Under the pieces are notes generated by a model. That model was given only the letters and a program-made list of their open reading frames with translations. It was not told the DNA's origin and did no database searches. A stretch of DNA of 64,000 nucleotides. It comes from Fibrella forsythiae (GTDB lineage: Bacteria; Bacteroidota; Bacteroidia; Cytophagales; Spirosomataceae). Below, piece by piece: positions 1 through 9,835 of this stretch (positions within the stretch are counted from its first letter, which is position 1; the number at the start of each line of letters is the position of its first letter). The position numbers were made by a program, and so were the translations under genes. The stretch lies in assembly GCF_017353175.1 (NCBI RefSeq), contig NZ_JAFMYW010000003.1, forward strand, positions 558,001 through 622,000, in the 5' to 3' direction.

Positions 1-1810
1 TCAGCGGTTTATCTTCGTCATCTTTCTCCGTTACCACGCCCCGGTCAAGTACCCAGTGAATGGTGTCGTCGTTATGAAACATGCGGTACTCTGTATGGTG
101 CTGACTAATCAGGCCTGCTTTGTACTGCTCGTCGTTCAGTTCCAGAATCTTCCGATCGTCGGGATGCACCCGGCTCCACCACAGGTCGGCTACGTTCGAG
201 GTTTCTGCTAACTGGTAGCCCAGTACGTTATTGCTGGGGTTCGAGAAATAGGTTTTACCCGTTCTGAAATTATGTTCCCAATAATTGTCGCCAACATTGG
301 ATAACGCTATCCGGAGCCGTTCTTCATACTCTCTCAGCTTCAGCTGCACTCCCTTTTCGGCCGATATATCCTCGATCATTGAAAAGTAGTGCGTAACCGT
401 TCCCTGCTTGTTCAGCACAGGCTGGCCGTTGGTTCGTGCCCAGAACCAGGTGCCATCTTTCCGGTAGTGAATGCCTTCAATGTCGAACGGTTTACCGTTG
501 GCAAACGCATCAAGCATCGTTTTCAGGCTATTCCGGTCAGAAAGAGGACCTTTGCACAGGGCCATTGGGGTTTTGCCGATAATCTCAGGAATACTGTAGG
601 CGGTGAGGTTGGCAAAGCCATCGTTCGACCAGAAGATGTTGCCTTCCAGGTTGACGAAGACGACGCCATTTTTGTTGGCGCTCGCCACCATCGACAGGCG
701 TTCTAATTCAGCTTCATTCTTTTTGCGTTCAGAAATATCTCTGATGAACGAGCAAAAGAATTGATCATCCCCCTGTTTGACAGGGATGATGTACATCTCG
801 ATGGGAAAGGTCTTGCCAGCGTGGTTGATGGCGGGTAATTCCATTTGCTTACCCAACACAGGCCCATTCCCTGTATCTGCGTAATGCTGCATCCCCCGCT
901 CATGCGCAGCGCGGTGTACCTCCGGAATAATCATGTTGGATAACCGCTTTCCAAGCACTTCGGCCGCTTTCCAGCCAAAAACGTGCTCGGCCTGCGGGTT
1001 CCAGAATGTGATCAGGCCCGCCATGTCGATCGTGATGATGGCGTCGAGAGCTGCGTTCATGATCAGGCGGTTCTTTAACTCGCTTTGCTCAATGGCATCC
1101 TGGCTTCGTTTCCGCTCCGTGATGTTCGTATAGCTCCACAGATGACCTTTATACGCTTCGTCGATGTAGATCGGGATGTAGTCTCGCTGGAATATGGAGC
1201 CATCTGCCAGCTCCAGTATCTCGTTGGTAACGAGCTGTTTGTTGGTTAGTATGTCGTCGATCCGTTTAACAAAACTATCCGGATCTTTGAATAGGTGTTT
1301 GGTTTGTTCGGCCGTATGTGTGCAGTCAATACCTTTCAGCAGGTCTGGCGCAACGGGTATGGCGAACAGGTTGCAGAACACCTGATTGGTGAAGACTATT
1401 TTTCGGTCTTCATTTTCGAGCAGAACGCCGCTCTGCATGTTTGTTATCAACGAGGAGAAGACCTCTTCAGCATTTTTGCGCTTGTTAACCTGCTGGTTCA
1501 ACAAATGAGCAATGGCCAGCAGGTCGTCGGCTCCGTCAGGTACGTTTTCGTCTGATACTTTACTGGCTACTTCCTTTAATTTTTCAATAGACTGTTTCTT
1601 AACGTATATCTCGCGTTTGAGCTTCGTATGAAGCGCCAGGTATTCTTCTTCGCTGATGGTAAACGCCCGTTCGGCCAATTCCCTATCCCGATCAAGCGCC
1701 CTGTATGACTCGCTGATCACCTCCAGAAACTTCTTCATACCTGCGCTGCCAATTACCTCTGCCGGCAAGTATTTTATGATTTGCTTCGACAGAAGTTTAT
1801 GGTAATTCAT
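1..1810 (-). CDS. Multi-PAS sensor protein, probably histidine kinase (partial, C-terminus off left edge)
   Basis: The minus-strand frame opens with ATG at 1808-1810 and stays open for about 603 codons to position 1, so the C-terminus is missing. After about 120 mostly helical residues come roughly four PAS-type sensor modules, each ending in a typical D-I-(S/T)-E(R/K) segment such as NITERKR, RDISERKK and EDISAEK. The last visible module has the WWSRVHPDD signature of the PAS_3 class. No kinase domain is visible; that it lies off the edge is inference. The start overlaps the stop of the FIST gene by 14 bases, implying one operon and coupled translation. The first PAS module closely resembles the first PAS of the hybrid kinase at 7346-9817, for example the shared ELADG and PI(Y/F)ID segments. 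Confidence 0.85.
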   Translation of the reverse strand, partial: MNYHKLLSKQIIKYLPAEVIGSAGMKKFLEVISESYRALDRDRELAERAFTISEEEYLALHTKLKREIYVKKQSIEKLKEVASKVSDENVPDGADDLLAIAHLLNQQVNKRKNAEEVFSSLITNMQSGVLLENEDRKIVFTNQVFCNLFAIPVAPDLLKGIDCTHTAEQTKHLFKDPDSFVKRIDDILTNKQLVTNEILELADGSIFQRDYIPIYIDEAYKGHLWSYTNITERKRSQDAIEQSELKNRLIMNAALDAIITIDMAGLITFWNPQAEHVFGWKAAEVLGKRLSNMIIPEVHRAAHERGMQHYADTGNGPVLGKQMELPAINHAGKTFPIEMYIIPVKQGDDQFFCSFIRDISERKKNEAELERLSMVASANKNGVVFVNLEGNIFWSNDGFANLTAYSIPEIIGKTPMALCKGPLSDRNSLKTMLDAFANGKPFDIEGIHYRKDGTWFWARTNGQPVLNKQGTVTHYFSMIEDISAEKGVQLKLREYEERLRIALSNVGDNYWEHNFRTGKTYFSNPSNNVLGYQLAETSNVADLWWSRVHPDDRKILELNDEQYKAGLISQHHTEYRMFHNDDTIHWVLDRGVVTEKDDEDKPL

Positions 1811-2936
1811 AAAACGAAGTAATGGTCATGGTCTGATTGTGTAGTTGACAGCTCCCCCCATCGTACAGCGGAGATAGCTCACCGTTGGCGTAAAAGCCGA
1901 TGATAGGTACGTCGCTCCCCAGCGTATCGCTTACGGCTTCCACTTCCTCATCGATACGTGGCCCGTAGATGAGCTTCCGGCCCACACAACTTATCAGCAG
2001 GGTGAGGTCCGGTTTACGATTATTGGCAAACCGGGTTTGCTGAGCGGCATCGGCCGCGGCGGCCGTGAGCTTATCAAAGTTAGCTTTCATAAAACGGACG
2101 TTTGAGCCGGCAGGTACGTCACCGGCAAACGTCATACTTTTTTTGTCTCTGTCGATAGACAGGATGGTGCGCACTACGGATTTTTCGGCACCCGGCATCG
2201 TTACGGAAAGGGGAAACAACAAGGCAGCTCCCGGTAGATTCTCCGCATCGGGACCCAGGTATTTTCGGTAAATGGCCAGAGCGTTCTGGTCGTCAATCTC
2301 ATACAGGACGTTGTTCTCTGATCTGGTGATTTCTTTTTCAAGACCAAACATGTCCCAGCCACCCTTTGAGCCGTGGGTAACAACCAGTTTCCGGCCGTAG
2401 AAGCCAATCGCTACGATGTTGCCTTCCGTGGGTTGGTCGTTCAACCCTACCAACGTTGATTTAAACTGGGCCGCATCGCCAGCCAGCCCACCCGTCACCA
2501 GTACGTTTTTGGTACTGGCCGTAAGCCCTCTTACCAGATCGCTGCCATTGACCAGACATCCGTCTGATAAAACCATCATGTAGGTCAGGTCGTCGGCCAG
2601 TAGCTGGTTGGCCAGTTGTTTGGCGGCGTCGAAACTACTCTTGAAGTCGTTGATGCTGACCGAGGCAGTTTGAATTCGGGTATGCCCGAACGCCATGGCA
2701 ACGGCTACCAGTGTGTTATCATGAACGATATCCTGATAGATCTCGCCGGCTGTACTGCATATGGCTATCTCTGCCTTTGGAAATTTCGTGCGGACGGTGG
2801 CAAAGAGGGCGTCATTTTTCAGTATTTCGATGGCTGCAAAACACAAAACCAGCTGAGCATCTTCATCCGCCAACGAATGGCTGACAGCGTGTTTTGACCA
2901 GGCATTATCTGAATACTGAACGATGGATGCGACCAT
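1797..2936 (-). CDS. FIST domain sensory protein
   Basis: This 379-residue soluble protein has the layout of FIST N and FIST C domains, roughly residues 25-215 and 220-360. Recognisable segments are the early FAAIEIL and CSTAGEIYQD blocks and the late IGFYANGELSP block. FIST domains are predicted small-ligand sensors that work with signal-transduction proteins; the ligand is unknown. No signal peptide or membrane segment is visible, so it is probably cytoplasmic. It is the first gene of a pair with the PAS sensor that overlaps its stop codon, and the two probably form one signalling unit. Family assignment is by pattern recognition. Confidence 0.85.
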   Translation of the reverse strand: MVASIVQYSDNAWSKHAVSHSLADEDAQLVLCFAAIEILKNDALFATVRTKFPKAEIAICSTAGEIYQDIVHDNTLVAVAMAFGHTRIQTASVSINDFKSSFDAAKQLANQLLADDLTYMMVLSDGCLVNGSDLVRGLTASTKNVLVTGGLAGDAAQFKSTLVGLNDQPTEGNIVAIGFYGRKLVVTHGSKGGWDMFGLEKEITRSENNVLYEIDDQNALAIYRKYLGPDAENLPGAALLFPLSVTMPGAEKSVVRTILSIDRDKKSMTFAGDVPAGSNVRFMKANFDKLTAAAADAAQQTRFANNRKPDLTLLISCVGRKLIYGPRIDEEVEAVSDTLGSDVPIIGFYANGELSPLYDGGSCQLHNQTMTITSFYELP

Positions 2937-3388
2937 TGGAATGGCTATTGACGTAGAAAGTGAACCAACAGCTATTCACCGACAAAATCGTACCAAACTT
3001 AAGGGTATTGTATAATGGACTTGTAATCATGCGGTTGGTAATTAGGTATGTAGGCTTCTTTTCCATTATCTGGAAAAAAAGTCTCTATTTGGGAAAATTT
3101 CACCCGGCAACGATAGGCCGTTTCTGGTGCCGACACCAACTAGGTACAAGGTGCATTGGAAGGCCTGGAAAAGGAGGCGATACCATCGGCCTACTATCTA
3201 CTTAGCTGGCCCCTGAGACTGGCTTTATAAGCAGTGAATGGTTGGTGAACCCCGATTGTATAATGTGGAACGGTTTTCCAGAATTCGGAATACTGATGTG
3301 GCGAAAACCCGTAAACTGAACAGATAGAGGGGTTTTTCCGGTTTGGCACGGCTTAGGCTAATAGGCTATCCACAAATAAATTATCAGC
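2937..3388. other. Intergenic region, 452 bases, no gene recognised
   Basis: This divergent spacer lies between the FIST operon (leftward) and the glycosyltransferase (rightward). Apart from the candidate -7 element at 2994-3001 I find no coding sequence, hairpin or RNA signature. A plus-strand open frame of 81 codons at 2960-3205 has an unconvincing composition and no recognisable family. Confidence 0.6.
2994..3001 (-). promoter_or_regulatory. Candidate Bacteroidota -7 element for the FIST/PAS operon
   Basis: Read on the minus strand this is TAAGTTTG, a perfect match to TAnnTTTG. It lies about 57 bases upstream of the FIST start codon. I see no good -33 TTG at the usual spacing, so this is a weak call. 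Confidence 0.35.
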
Positions 3389-4597
3389 ATGAGTAAGACA
3401 AGCGTAGCCATTATTGGCACTGTTGGTATACCAGCCAAGTATGGCGGGTTTGAAACCCTGGCCGAGCACCTGGTCGAGCACCTGGGCGACGAACTGGACA
3501 TAGCCGTGTATTGCACAACCAAGAAGTACGGGCAGACCGAACGGCAGAGTCATTATAAAGGTGCCCGGCTCATCTACCTCCCTTTCGATGCTAACGGAAT
3601 TCAAAGCATTATTTATGACTGCATCAGCATTGTGCACGCCCTGTTTTATGCCGATGTGCTGCTGATTCTGGGCGTAAGCGGCGGTTTCATGCTGCCATTT
3701 GTCCGCTGGTTCACCAACAAAAAAGTGATCATCTCCATCGATGGTATTGAGTGGAAACGCCACAAATGGAGCAAACTCGCCAAGTGGTATTTATGGGCCG
3801 CCGAATGGATGGCTGTTCGGTACTCGCACGCCGACATTTCAGACAACGAGTCGATCCAGAATTATACAGCAATTCGCTATAAAACGCTGAGCCAGATTAT
3901 CGAATACGGTGCTGATCATACAATGGCCGTGCGCCCCACGCCCGCCGATCGGGAACGCTACCCCGTTCTGGCAAAACCATATGCTTTTACGGTGTGCCGG
4001 ATTGAGCCTGAGAATAACATCCACCTGGTTCTGGAGGCTTTCGCCCAGTTACCCAAACGAACGCTCGTACTGGTGGGCAACTGGCAGAACAGTGCCTATG
4101 GCGTAGCGTTGCATCAGCAGTACAGTACATACCCGAACCTTTACCTCTTCGACCCGATCTACGACCAGCGGGCACTTGACCTGCTACGGAGCAATTGCCT
4201 GGTTTATGTGCATGGCCACAGTGCGGGTGGAACTAACCCGTCGCTGGTTGAGGCCATGTATCTGGGTTTGCCCATCATGGCGTATGACGTAACGTATAAC
4301 CGAACCACCACCGAAGGGGAAGCGCTGTACTTCAAGTCGTCGGATGCGCTGGTCAATCAGATTCAGCAAACATCGGTTGCCGATCTGAAAGCACAGGCAG
4401 CCGTTATGAAAGCCATTGCTCACCGCCGATATAGTTGGTCGGTGATTACCCGGAAATACGCGTTTCTGGTGCAGCGTGTCATGCAGACCTCAACCAAAAG
4501 TAATCTCAATTCTGAAGCCGGCTCGCAATTATCGCCCGACTGGCTGTTGCAGGCCGGTCTGGCCCATCTACAGGCACCTGCTTACTTCTACGAATAA
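3389..4597 (+). CDS. DUF1972-type glycosyltransferase (rhamnosyltransferase-like)
   Basis: This 402-residue protein begins with the motif GTVGIPAKYGGFETLAEHL (from residue 10), characteristic of DUF1972 at the N-terminus of GT-B enzymes such as the Cps2T/WchF rhamnosyltransferases. The C-terminal half has a GT1/GT4-like nucleotide-sugar site around residues 275-300, including HGHSAGGTNPSLVEAM with the first glutamate of an EX7E-like motif. It most likely transfers a deoxysugar to a lipid-linked intermediate at the inner face of the membrane; the exact sugar cannot be told. The next gene, 16 bases downstream on the same strand, makes the lipid-linked first sugar, which supports a role in exopolysaccharide or O-antigen synthesis. 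Confidence 0.85.
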   Translation: MSKTSVAIIGTVGIPAKYGGFETLAEHLVEHLGDELDIAVYCTTKKYGQTERQSHYKGARLIYLPFDANGIQSIIYDCISIVHALFYADVLLILGVSGGFMLPFVRWFTNKKVIISIDGIEWKRHKWSKLAKWYLWAAEWMAVRYSHADISDNESIQNYTAIRYKTLSQIIEYGADHTMAVRPTPADRERYPVLAKPYAFTVCRIEPENNIHLVLEAFAQLPKRTLVLVGNWQNSAYGVALHQQYSTYPNLYLFDPIYDQRALDLLRSNCLVYVHGHSAGGTNPSLVEAMYLGLPIMAYDVTYNRTTTEGEALYFKSSDALVNQIQQTSVADLKAQAAVMKAIAHRRYSWSVITRKYAFLVQRVMQTSTKSNLNSEAGSQLSPDWLLQAGLAHLQAPAYFYE

Positions 4598-4613
4598 CAA
4601 CTTGCCTCAACCC

Positions 4614-5705
4614 ATGCTTACTAACGTACAAACTACTGCCAGCCTGTTCTACGGCATCGCCATTGCGCTGCTGCTTTGCTGGATGCTGCTGCCGCTGCTG
4701 ATTCGCCTGAGCCCACTGATCGGGCTGGTTGATCGGCCCAACGACCGGAAAGTGCATCATCAGTCAATTCCGGCCATTGGCGGACTGACTATTGGCCTGA
4801 CCGTGATCGGAACGGCCATTATCTATGCCCCTTTGCAAGCCTTGTTCTGGCAGCATATACCGTTGGCAGTAGCTCTGGTCATCTTATTGGCCACAGGCGT
4901 GATTGATGACCGGTTGAATATCCGGGCGTCGCTGCGGCTGTTTATTCAGGTAAGCTGCGCTGTTGCTGTTGCCCATCACGGCATCCGGCTGACGTCGTTG
5001 CATGGCTTGTTCGGCATCAACGAGCTGTCACTAGTTTTGCAATACGGGCTGACCGTACTGATCCTGACCGGTATGGCTAACGCCTTTAATCTTATAGACG
5101 GCATCGACGGATTGGCGGGCAGTCTGGCGTTGATCAATATGGTCTTGTTCAGTACCCTGGCGGTTTTCTTCGGGCAACGTACCTGGCTGGCGTTGTTGCT
5201 TCCGGTAGTCGGCGCGTTGCTTGCCTTTCTGAAATATAACTGGCGACCTGCCCGGTTATTCATGGGCGACGGCGGCTCTGTTGTGCTCGGTTTCCTGATC
5301 GCCGTTTTAGGGATCGTATTCGTTGAGCGTGCCTATCAGGATCGGAGCGCCTATGTGCCGCAAGTGGTGGCACTGGTAATGGCCAGCTGCATGATTCCGG
5401 TACTCGACGCGCTCCGTGTGTTCGCCAATCGAATCAGCAAGGGGCAATCGCCCTTCCTGGCTGATAAAAACCACATGCACCACTGGCTGCTGAAACACCG
5501 CCTTGCTCATTCTCAGATAACGGTCAGAATGGCTGGTATACACGTCACGCTGCTCCTGCTTTCGCTGGTTATCTCGGTTTTCTTCAGCATATCGCTGGTC
5601 GTTATTGTGCAGGTTGGCGTTGTCTTTGCTTATACCGGCATGATGCAATTGAGCCATTCTTTTCTAACGAGCTATCGACTGGTCAAATTACTGGCCTCTG
5701 GTTGA
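4614..5705 (+). CDS. WecA/MraY-family undecaprenyl-phosphate sugar-1-phosphate transferase
   Basis: This polytopic membrane protein of 363 residues joins a sugar-1-phosphate to undecaprenyl phosphate. Family motifs are all present: RPNDRKVHHQSIPAIGG in the first cytoplasmic loop, an Asp-Asp pair at about residues 98-99 (GVIDDR), NAFNLIDGIDGLAG, the FMGDGGS metal-site motif, and the HMHHWLLKHRL histidine loop typical of the WecA branch. About ten hydrophobic segments are visible. I chose ATG 4614 because it lies just after the upstream stop and begins directly before the first membrane helix; the frame stays open upstream to 4476, but that would overlap the glycosyltransferase. It probably initiates the glycan extended by the upstream enzyme. 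Confidence 0.88.
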   Translation: MLTNVQTTASLFYGIAIALLLCWMLLPLLIRLSPLIGLVDRPNDRKVHHQSIPAIGGLTIGLTVIGTAIIYAPLQALFWQHIPLAVALVILLATGVIDDRLNIRASLRLFIQVSCAVAVAHHGIRLTSLHGLFGINELSLVLQYGLTVLILTGMANAFNLIDGIDGLAGSLALINMVLFSTLAVFFGQRTWLALLLPVVGALLAFLKYNWRPARLFMGDGGSVVLGFLIAVLGIVFVERAYQDRSAYVPQVVALVMASCMIPVLDALRVFANRISKGQSPFLADKNHMHHWLLKHRLAHSQITVRMAGIHVTLLLLSLVISVFFSISLVVIVQVGVVFAYTGMMQLSHSFLTSYRLVKLLASG

Positions 5706-5969
5706 GGGTTAATTTAGAAATATGAAGCCTTTCAGGTTGTTTGTAGGCCGTAAAGCGTATCCCCGTGAGTAAGCAATACCATAGAGCTAAAAATATGTAC
5801 CTGCTAGTAGCTAGTTTGATGGATATAATTAGTTTCTTTTATGGTCAATATGGCAACTTGAAGCTGATTCTCGTTGCCTGTACAGCTTACCCATACAATC
5901 CGCAGACGACTACAGTACGAATCAAACAGCCTCATTGATTCTGTGTACTAACTTAATGCTACCCACTCA

Positions 5970-7334
5970 ATGAAGGACTCTGGTGCCTACCGTATTTTTA
6001 TTGTTGAAGATGATCCCTGGTATGGCGAAGTACTTAAGTATCAGCTCTCGCTGAATCCAGATTATGAACTGCATCGGTTTACGACCGGAAAAGACTGCCT
6101 AACGTACCTGGGTACGTTGACGCCCGACCTGATCACGATCGATTACTCGTTGCCCGACACCAACGGAGCCGACCTGTTCAAGCGGATTCATGAGCAACTG
6201 CCCGACGTACCTGTCATTGTCATCAGCGGCCAGAAAGACGTTGAAACCGCTGTTGGTCTACTGCAGGCCGGGGTACACGATTACTTCGTAAAAGATGACC
6301 GGACAAAAGACATGCTCTGGAATGCCGTGATCAAGATCCGGGAAAACCAGAGCCTGAAACAGGAGATCGAGCACCTGCGCGAAGAACTGGGGCAGAAATA
6401 CGATTTCAGTTCGATCATTAAAGGTAATAGTCCGGCCATTCGAAGGGTGTTTTCGCTGGTTGAAAAGGCCGTTCGGACCAACATCAATGTATCGGTCACG
6501 GGTGAAACAGGAACCGGGAAAGAACTGGTGGCCAAGGCGATCCACTACCATTCTGACCGGAAAAAGAAACCGTTCGTAGCGGTTAACATGGCCGCCATTC
6601 CGCTCGAACTGGCCGAAAGCGAACTCTTTGGCCACGAAAAGGGGGCATTTACCGGGGCCATTAACCGTAAAATAGGCCGCTTTGAAGAGGCCAATAAAGG
6701 CACGCTGTTTCTCGACGAGATAGCTGAGCTCGACCTGTCGCTGCAAAGTAAATTGCTGCGCGTTTTGCAGGAACGCGAATTGACGAGAGTGGGCAGCAGC
6801 GAACGAATTGCGCTCGATATCCGGCTGGTTATTGCGTCGCACAAAAACCTGCTCGACGAGGTAAAAGCGGGCCGTTTCCGCGAGGATCTGTATTATCGGA
6901 TCATGGGGCTGCCCATTGCCCTGCCGCCCCTCCGCGACCGGCCAACTGATATTATGATTTTGGCGCGGCACTTTCTGGATGATTTCTGCAAGGAAAATCG
7001 CCTGCCTGCCATGGCCATTTCACCATCGGCAACCGATAAACTAATTCAGTATAGTTTTCCGGGCAATGTACGGGAGCTGAAATCGGTGATGCAACTGGCC
7101 GCCGTGATGTGCGATGGAAACGAGATCAGACAGGACGATGTCTTGCTGGCGTCTGAGTCGGAGGATATGCCGATGCACGGCGAAGAAAAGACCCTGCGCG
7201 ACTACACCATTCAGGTTATCAAGTCGTACCTCAAGAAATACGATAACAACGTGGTGCTGGTTGCTGATAAACTCGATGTGGGCAAATCAACCATTTATAA
7301 GATGATTCAGAATAACGAGCTCTCGTTGTCCTGA
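5970..7334 (+). CDS. Sigma-54-dependent response regulator (NtrC family)
   Basis: This 454-residue activator has three parts. The receiver (about 7-125) has acidic residues E13-D15, phospho-acceptor D58, S86 and K108. The AAA+ domain (about 150-385) has Walker A GETGTGKE at 178-185, the sigma-54 contact motif GAFTGA at 225-230 and Walker B LFLDE ending at E250. A Fis-type helix-turn-helix lies at the C-terminus (VADKLDVGKSTIYKMIQ). It should drive RpoN promoters when phosphorylated. The hybrid kinase begins 11 bases downstream and is the obvious partner. I found no convincing -24/-12 site in the 264 bases upstream. Confidence 0.95.
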   Translation: MKDSGAYRIFIVEDDPWYGEVLKYQLSLNPDYELHRFTTGKDCLTYLGTLTPDLITIDYSLPDTNGADLFKRIHEQLPDVPVIVISGQKDVETAVGLLQAGVHDYFVKDDRTKDMLWNAVIKIRENQSLKQEIEHLREELGQKYDFSSIIKGNSPAIRRVFSLVEKAVRTNINVSVTGETGTGKELVAKAIHYHSDRKKKPFVAVNMAAIPLELAESELFGHEKGAFTGAINRKIGRFEEANKGTLFLDEIAELDLSLQSKLLRVLQERELTRVGSSERIALDIRLVIASHKNLLDEVKAGRFREDLYYRIMGLPIALPPLRDRPTDIMILARHFLDDFCKENRLPAMAISPSATDKLIQYSFPGNVRELKSVMQLAAVMCDGNEIRQDDVLLASESEDMPMHGEEKTLRDYTIQVIKSYLKKYDNNVVLVADKLDVGKSTIYKMIQNNELSLS

Positions 7335-7345
7335 ATTGGACCATT

Positions 7346-9817
7346 ATGCGTATGAACCCATTGGCCAGCTCGTCTGCCGAGCAACTCACGTCTGTTACTT
7401 CACTACATCAGGAGAACGAACGTCTTCGGAGAGAAAAGCAGGAGCTAGAGGTGATCGTGCAGCAGCAACGGGTCGTCATTACTCAACTTGAACAGCAACT
7501 GAGCGAACGGACAGATGCGCCAGAGGGAGTTGACGAGTTGCGTACGCATGCGCACCGGCTGGCAAACCTGCTCAATGACTTTCAGGAAGGCATTTTACTG
7601 GAAGATGAACACCGGTCAATTGTGCTGGTGAATCAGTTATTCTGCGATCTGTTCACGGTACCCCTGGCGCCTCACCAGATGAAAGGTATGGACTGTTCAG
7701 GCATGGCTGAACAAAGCAAACGCTTTTTCAGGCAGCCCGAGCAGTTTGTGGCGCGGGTCAATCAGTTATTGCGCGACCAGAAGCATGTGGTTGGCGAAGA
7801 ACTGGAACTGGCCGACGGGCGAATTCTGGAGCGCGACTACGTACCTATCTTCATCGATAACCTGTATGCAGGGCACCTTTGGAAGTATGCAGACATTACC
7901 AGGCGCAAACTTGCCGAAAAGGCCTCGGTTCGGCTCAACGAGAAGTATCGGCGCATCATCGACAATATGAATCTGGGCCTGATTGAAGTGGATCTCGACG
8001 AGCGTATCGTGTATACCAATCAAAGTTTCTGCGCCATGAGCGGTTATGATGCCGACGAACTGATTGGTAACGTGGCTACCGAAGTTCTGCTTAAAGGCCA
8101 GAATATCGACGTTATGCGGGAAAAGAACGAGAGTCGTTTAAAGGGCAGTATGGATGCCTACGAAGTGGCTATCAAAAACAAGCGGGGCGAAGCCATGTGG
8201 TGGCTGGTTAGCGGAGCGCCGCTGTATGCCGAAACCGGCGAGGTTGTTGGCTCGATCGGTATTCACCTGGATATAACGAATCAGAAGCAGCTTGAATCAG
8301 AATTGCGCGTTGCCAAACAGGAGGCCGAACGATCATCGCAGGCTAAAGAGCTTTTTCTGGCTAATATGAGCCATGAGATCAGAACACCGATGAACGCCAT
8401 TTTAAGCCTGGGGCAGCAACTGACCAAAACAACTCTGACCGATCATCAGCAGTTTTTTCTGAGCATGATCAACACCGCTGCCCGCAACCTGCTGGTTATC
8501 ATCAACGACATACTGGATTTCTCGAAGATTGAGGCGGGGCAGTTATCCTTGGAGCATATTGGCTTCAATATGGGCGATCTACTTCAGCGGGCGGTGAATG
8601 TGCTGGCCCATAACGCCCGGGAAAAAGACCTGCAGCTGGATGTGGTTGTTGGCTCTGGCCTGGCTCCCGTACTACTCGGCGATCCGTATCGCCTTAATCA
8701 AGTGTTGATGAATCTGGTCGGAAACGCCATCAAGTTTACTGAATCAGGCCGGGTGCAGGTACGTTGTCAGAATCGTACGGTAGGTAATAGCCAGCTCGTA
8801 ACTATCTGTATTGCCGACACAGGCATTGGCATGACGGCCAGTTTCAAACAAAACCTGTTCGCGAAGTTCACGCAGGAAGATGGGAGTATCGGGCGGCGTT
8901 ACGGGGGTACGGGATTGGGTATGAGCATCACCAAGCAACTGATTGACCTGATGGGCGGTACGATCGAGGTTGAGAGCGTGAAGAATGAGGGCACTACCGT
9001 AACAGTGCACCTGTCTTTCCCGATTGGTATAGGCGACGTGCTTCCGGCCACTGATCCAGGCGCTCAGAATACGTCTCTTCTTGCCGGTAAACGTATTTTG
9101 CTGGTCGAAGACAACGATATGAATCGGCTGGTTGTGACCACGATTCTGGCCGCCTGCGCTGTCACGGTGATTGAGGTCGCCAATGGCGCTGAGGCACTGG
9201 ATATAGTACGGACACAGGCCGTTGATCTGGTGCTGATGGATGTTCAGATGCCAGTGATGGATGGCCTGGAGGCCACCCGCATCATCCGGCAGGAGATTAG
9301 TTTGTCGTTGCCGGTTATTGCGCTCACCGCCAGTGCTATACGTACCGAGAAAGAAGAATGTTATAAGGCTGGTATGAATGGCTTTCTGGCAAAGCCATTC
9401 GAAGAAAGAGAACTGTTTGACGTGCTGCTTAAATGGCTGGCTACTGATAAGCCGCTGCCCGGGACCGACGAAAAACCATTATACGATCTGTCGAAACTGG
9501 AATCGATTGGCCGGGGTAATCAGGCATTCATACAGAAGATGATTCGTCTGTTTTGTACGGATGCCCCCGACGTGGCGGCCCAGCTTAAAATGGCCCATCG
9601 AGACGCCAACGTTGACCAGATCAAACAACTGGCTCATCGGATAAAGCCGGCCATCGACAACCTGGGCGTACAGACGCAGCGGGCGGTTATCCGGCGAATT
9701 GGCGAGCTGGCAACCAACGAACCCGATTCGCCTGAACTCCCAGTATTGATAGACCAGTTTAAGGAAGCCATATCGGTCATTGTTGCGCATATGCAGGCTA
9801 CGTACCCAGGCGTCTAG
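7346..9817 (+). CDS. Hybrid sensor histidine kinase with REC and HPt domains
   Basis: This 823-residue protein carries an N-terminal coiled coil (about 20-58), two PAS domains (about 75-190 and 200-315), HisKA with phospho-accepting H343 in NMSHEIRTPMN, and an HATPase with N460, DTGIGM at 491-496 and GTGLGM at 521-526. A receiver follows (D632 and K683), then a C-terminal HPt domain with H764 in LAHRIKPA. No membrane helix is visible, so it is probably cytoplasmic. The phosphorelay can run His-Asp-His within the chain and then to the NtrC-type regulator encoded immediately upstream. Its first PAS is a close paralogue of a PAS in the sensor at 1-1810. Confidence 0.94.
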   Translation: MRMNPLASSSAEQLTSVTSLHQENERLRREKQELEVIVQQQRVVITQLEQQLSERTDAPEGVDELRTHAHRLANLLNDFQEGILLEDEHRSIVLVNQLFCDLFTVPLAPHQMKGMDCSGMAEQSKRFFRQPEQFVARVNQLLRDQKHVVGEELELADGRILERDYVPIFIDNLYAGHLWKYADITRRKLAEKASVRLNEKYRRIIDNMNLGLIEVDLDERIVYTNQSFCAMSGYDADELIGNVATEVLLKGQNIDVMREKNESRLKGSMDAYEVAIKNKRGEAMWWLVSGAPLYAETGEVVGSIGIHLDITNQKQLESELRVAKQEAERSSQAKELFLANMSHEIRTPMNAILSLGQQLTKTTLTDHQQFFLSMINTAARNLLVIINDILDFSKIEAGQLSLEHIGFNMGDLLQRAVNVLAHNAREKDLQLDVVVGSGLAPVLLGDPYRLNQVLMNLVGNAIKFTESGRVQVRCQNRTVGNSQLVTICIADTGIGMTASFKQNLFAKFTQEDGSIGRRYGGTGLGMSITKQLIDLMGGTIEVESVKNEGTTVTVHLSFPIGIGDVLPATDPGAQNTSLLAGKRILLVEDNDMNRLVVTTILAACAVTVIEVANGAEALDIVRTQAVDLVLMDVQMPVMDGLEATRIIRQEISLSLPVIALTASAIRTEKEECYKAGMNGFLAKPFEERELFDVLLKWLATDKPLPGTDEKPLYDLSKLESIGRGNQAFIQKMIRLFCTDAPDVAAQLKMAHRDANVDQIKQLAHRIKPAIDNLGVQTQRAVIRRIGELATNEPDSPELPVLIDQFKEAISVIVAHMQATYPGV

Positions 9818-9835
9818 TAGCCAACGTACCTGGGT

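Noticed and set aside
2960-3205. 81-codon open frame in the FIST-glycosyltransferase gap
   Set aside because: No family resemblance, no start context, and composition unlike neighbouring genes.
5706-5969. Sigma-54 promoter upstream of the NtrC-like regulator
   Set aside because: A TGGCA at about 5850 has no GC at the correct 12-position spacing.
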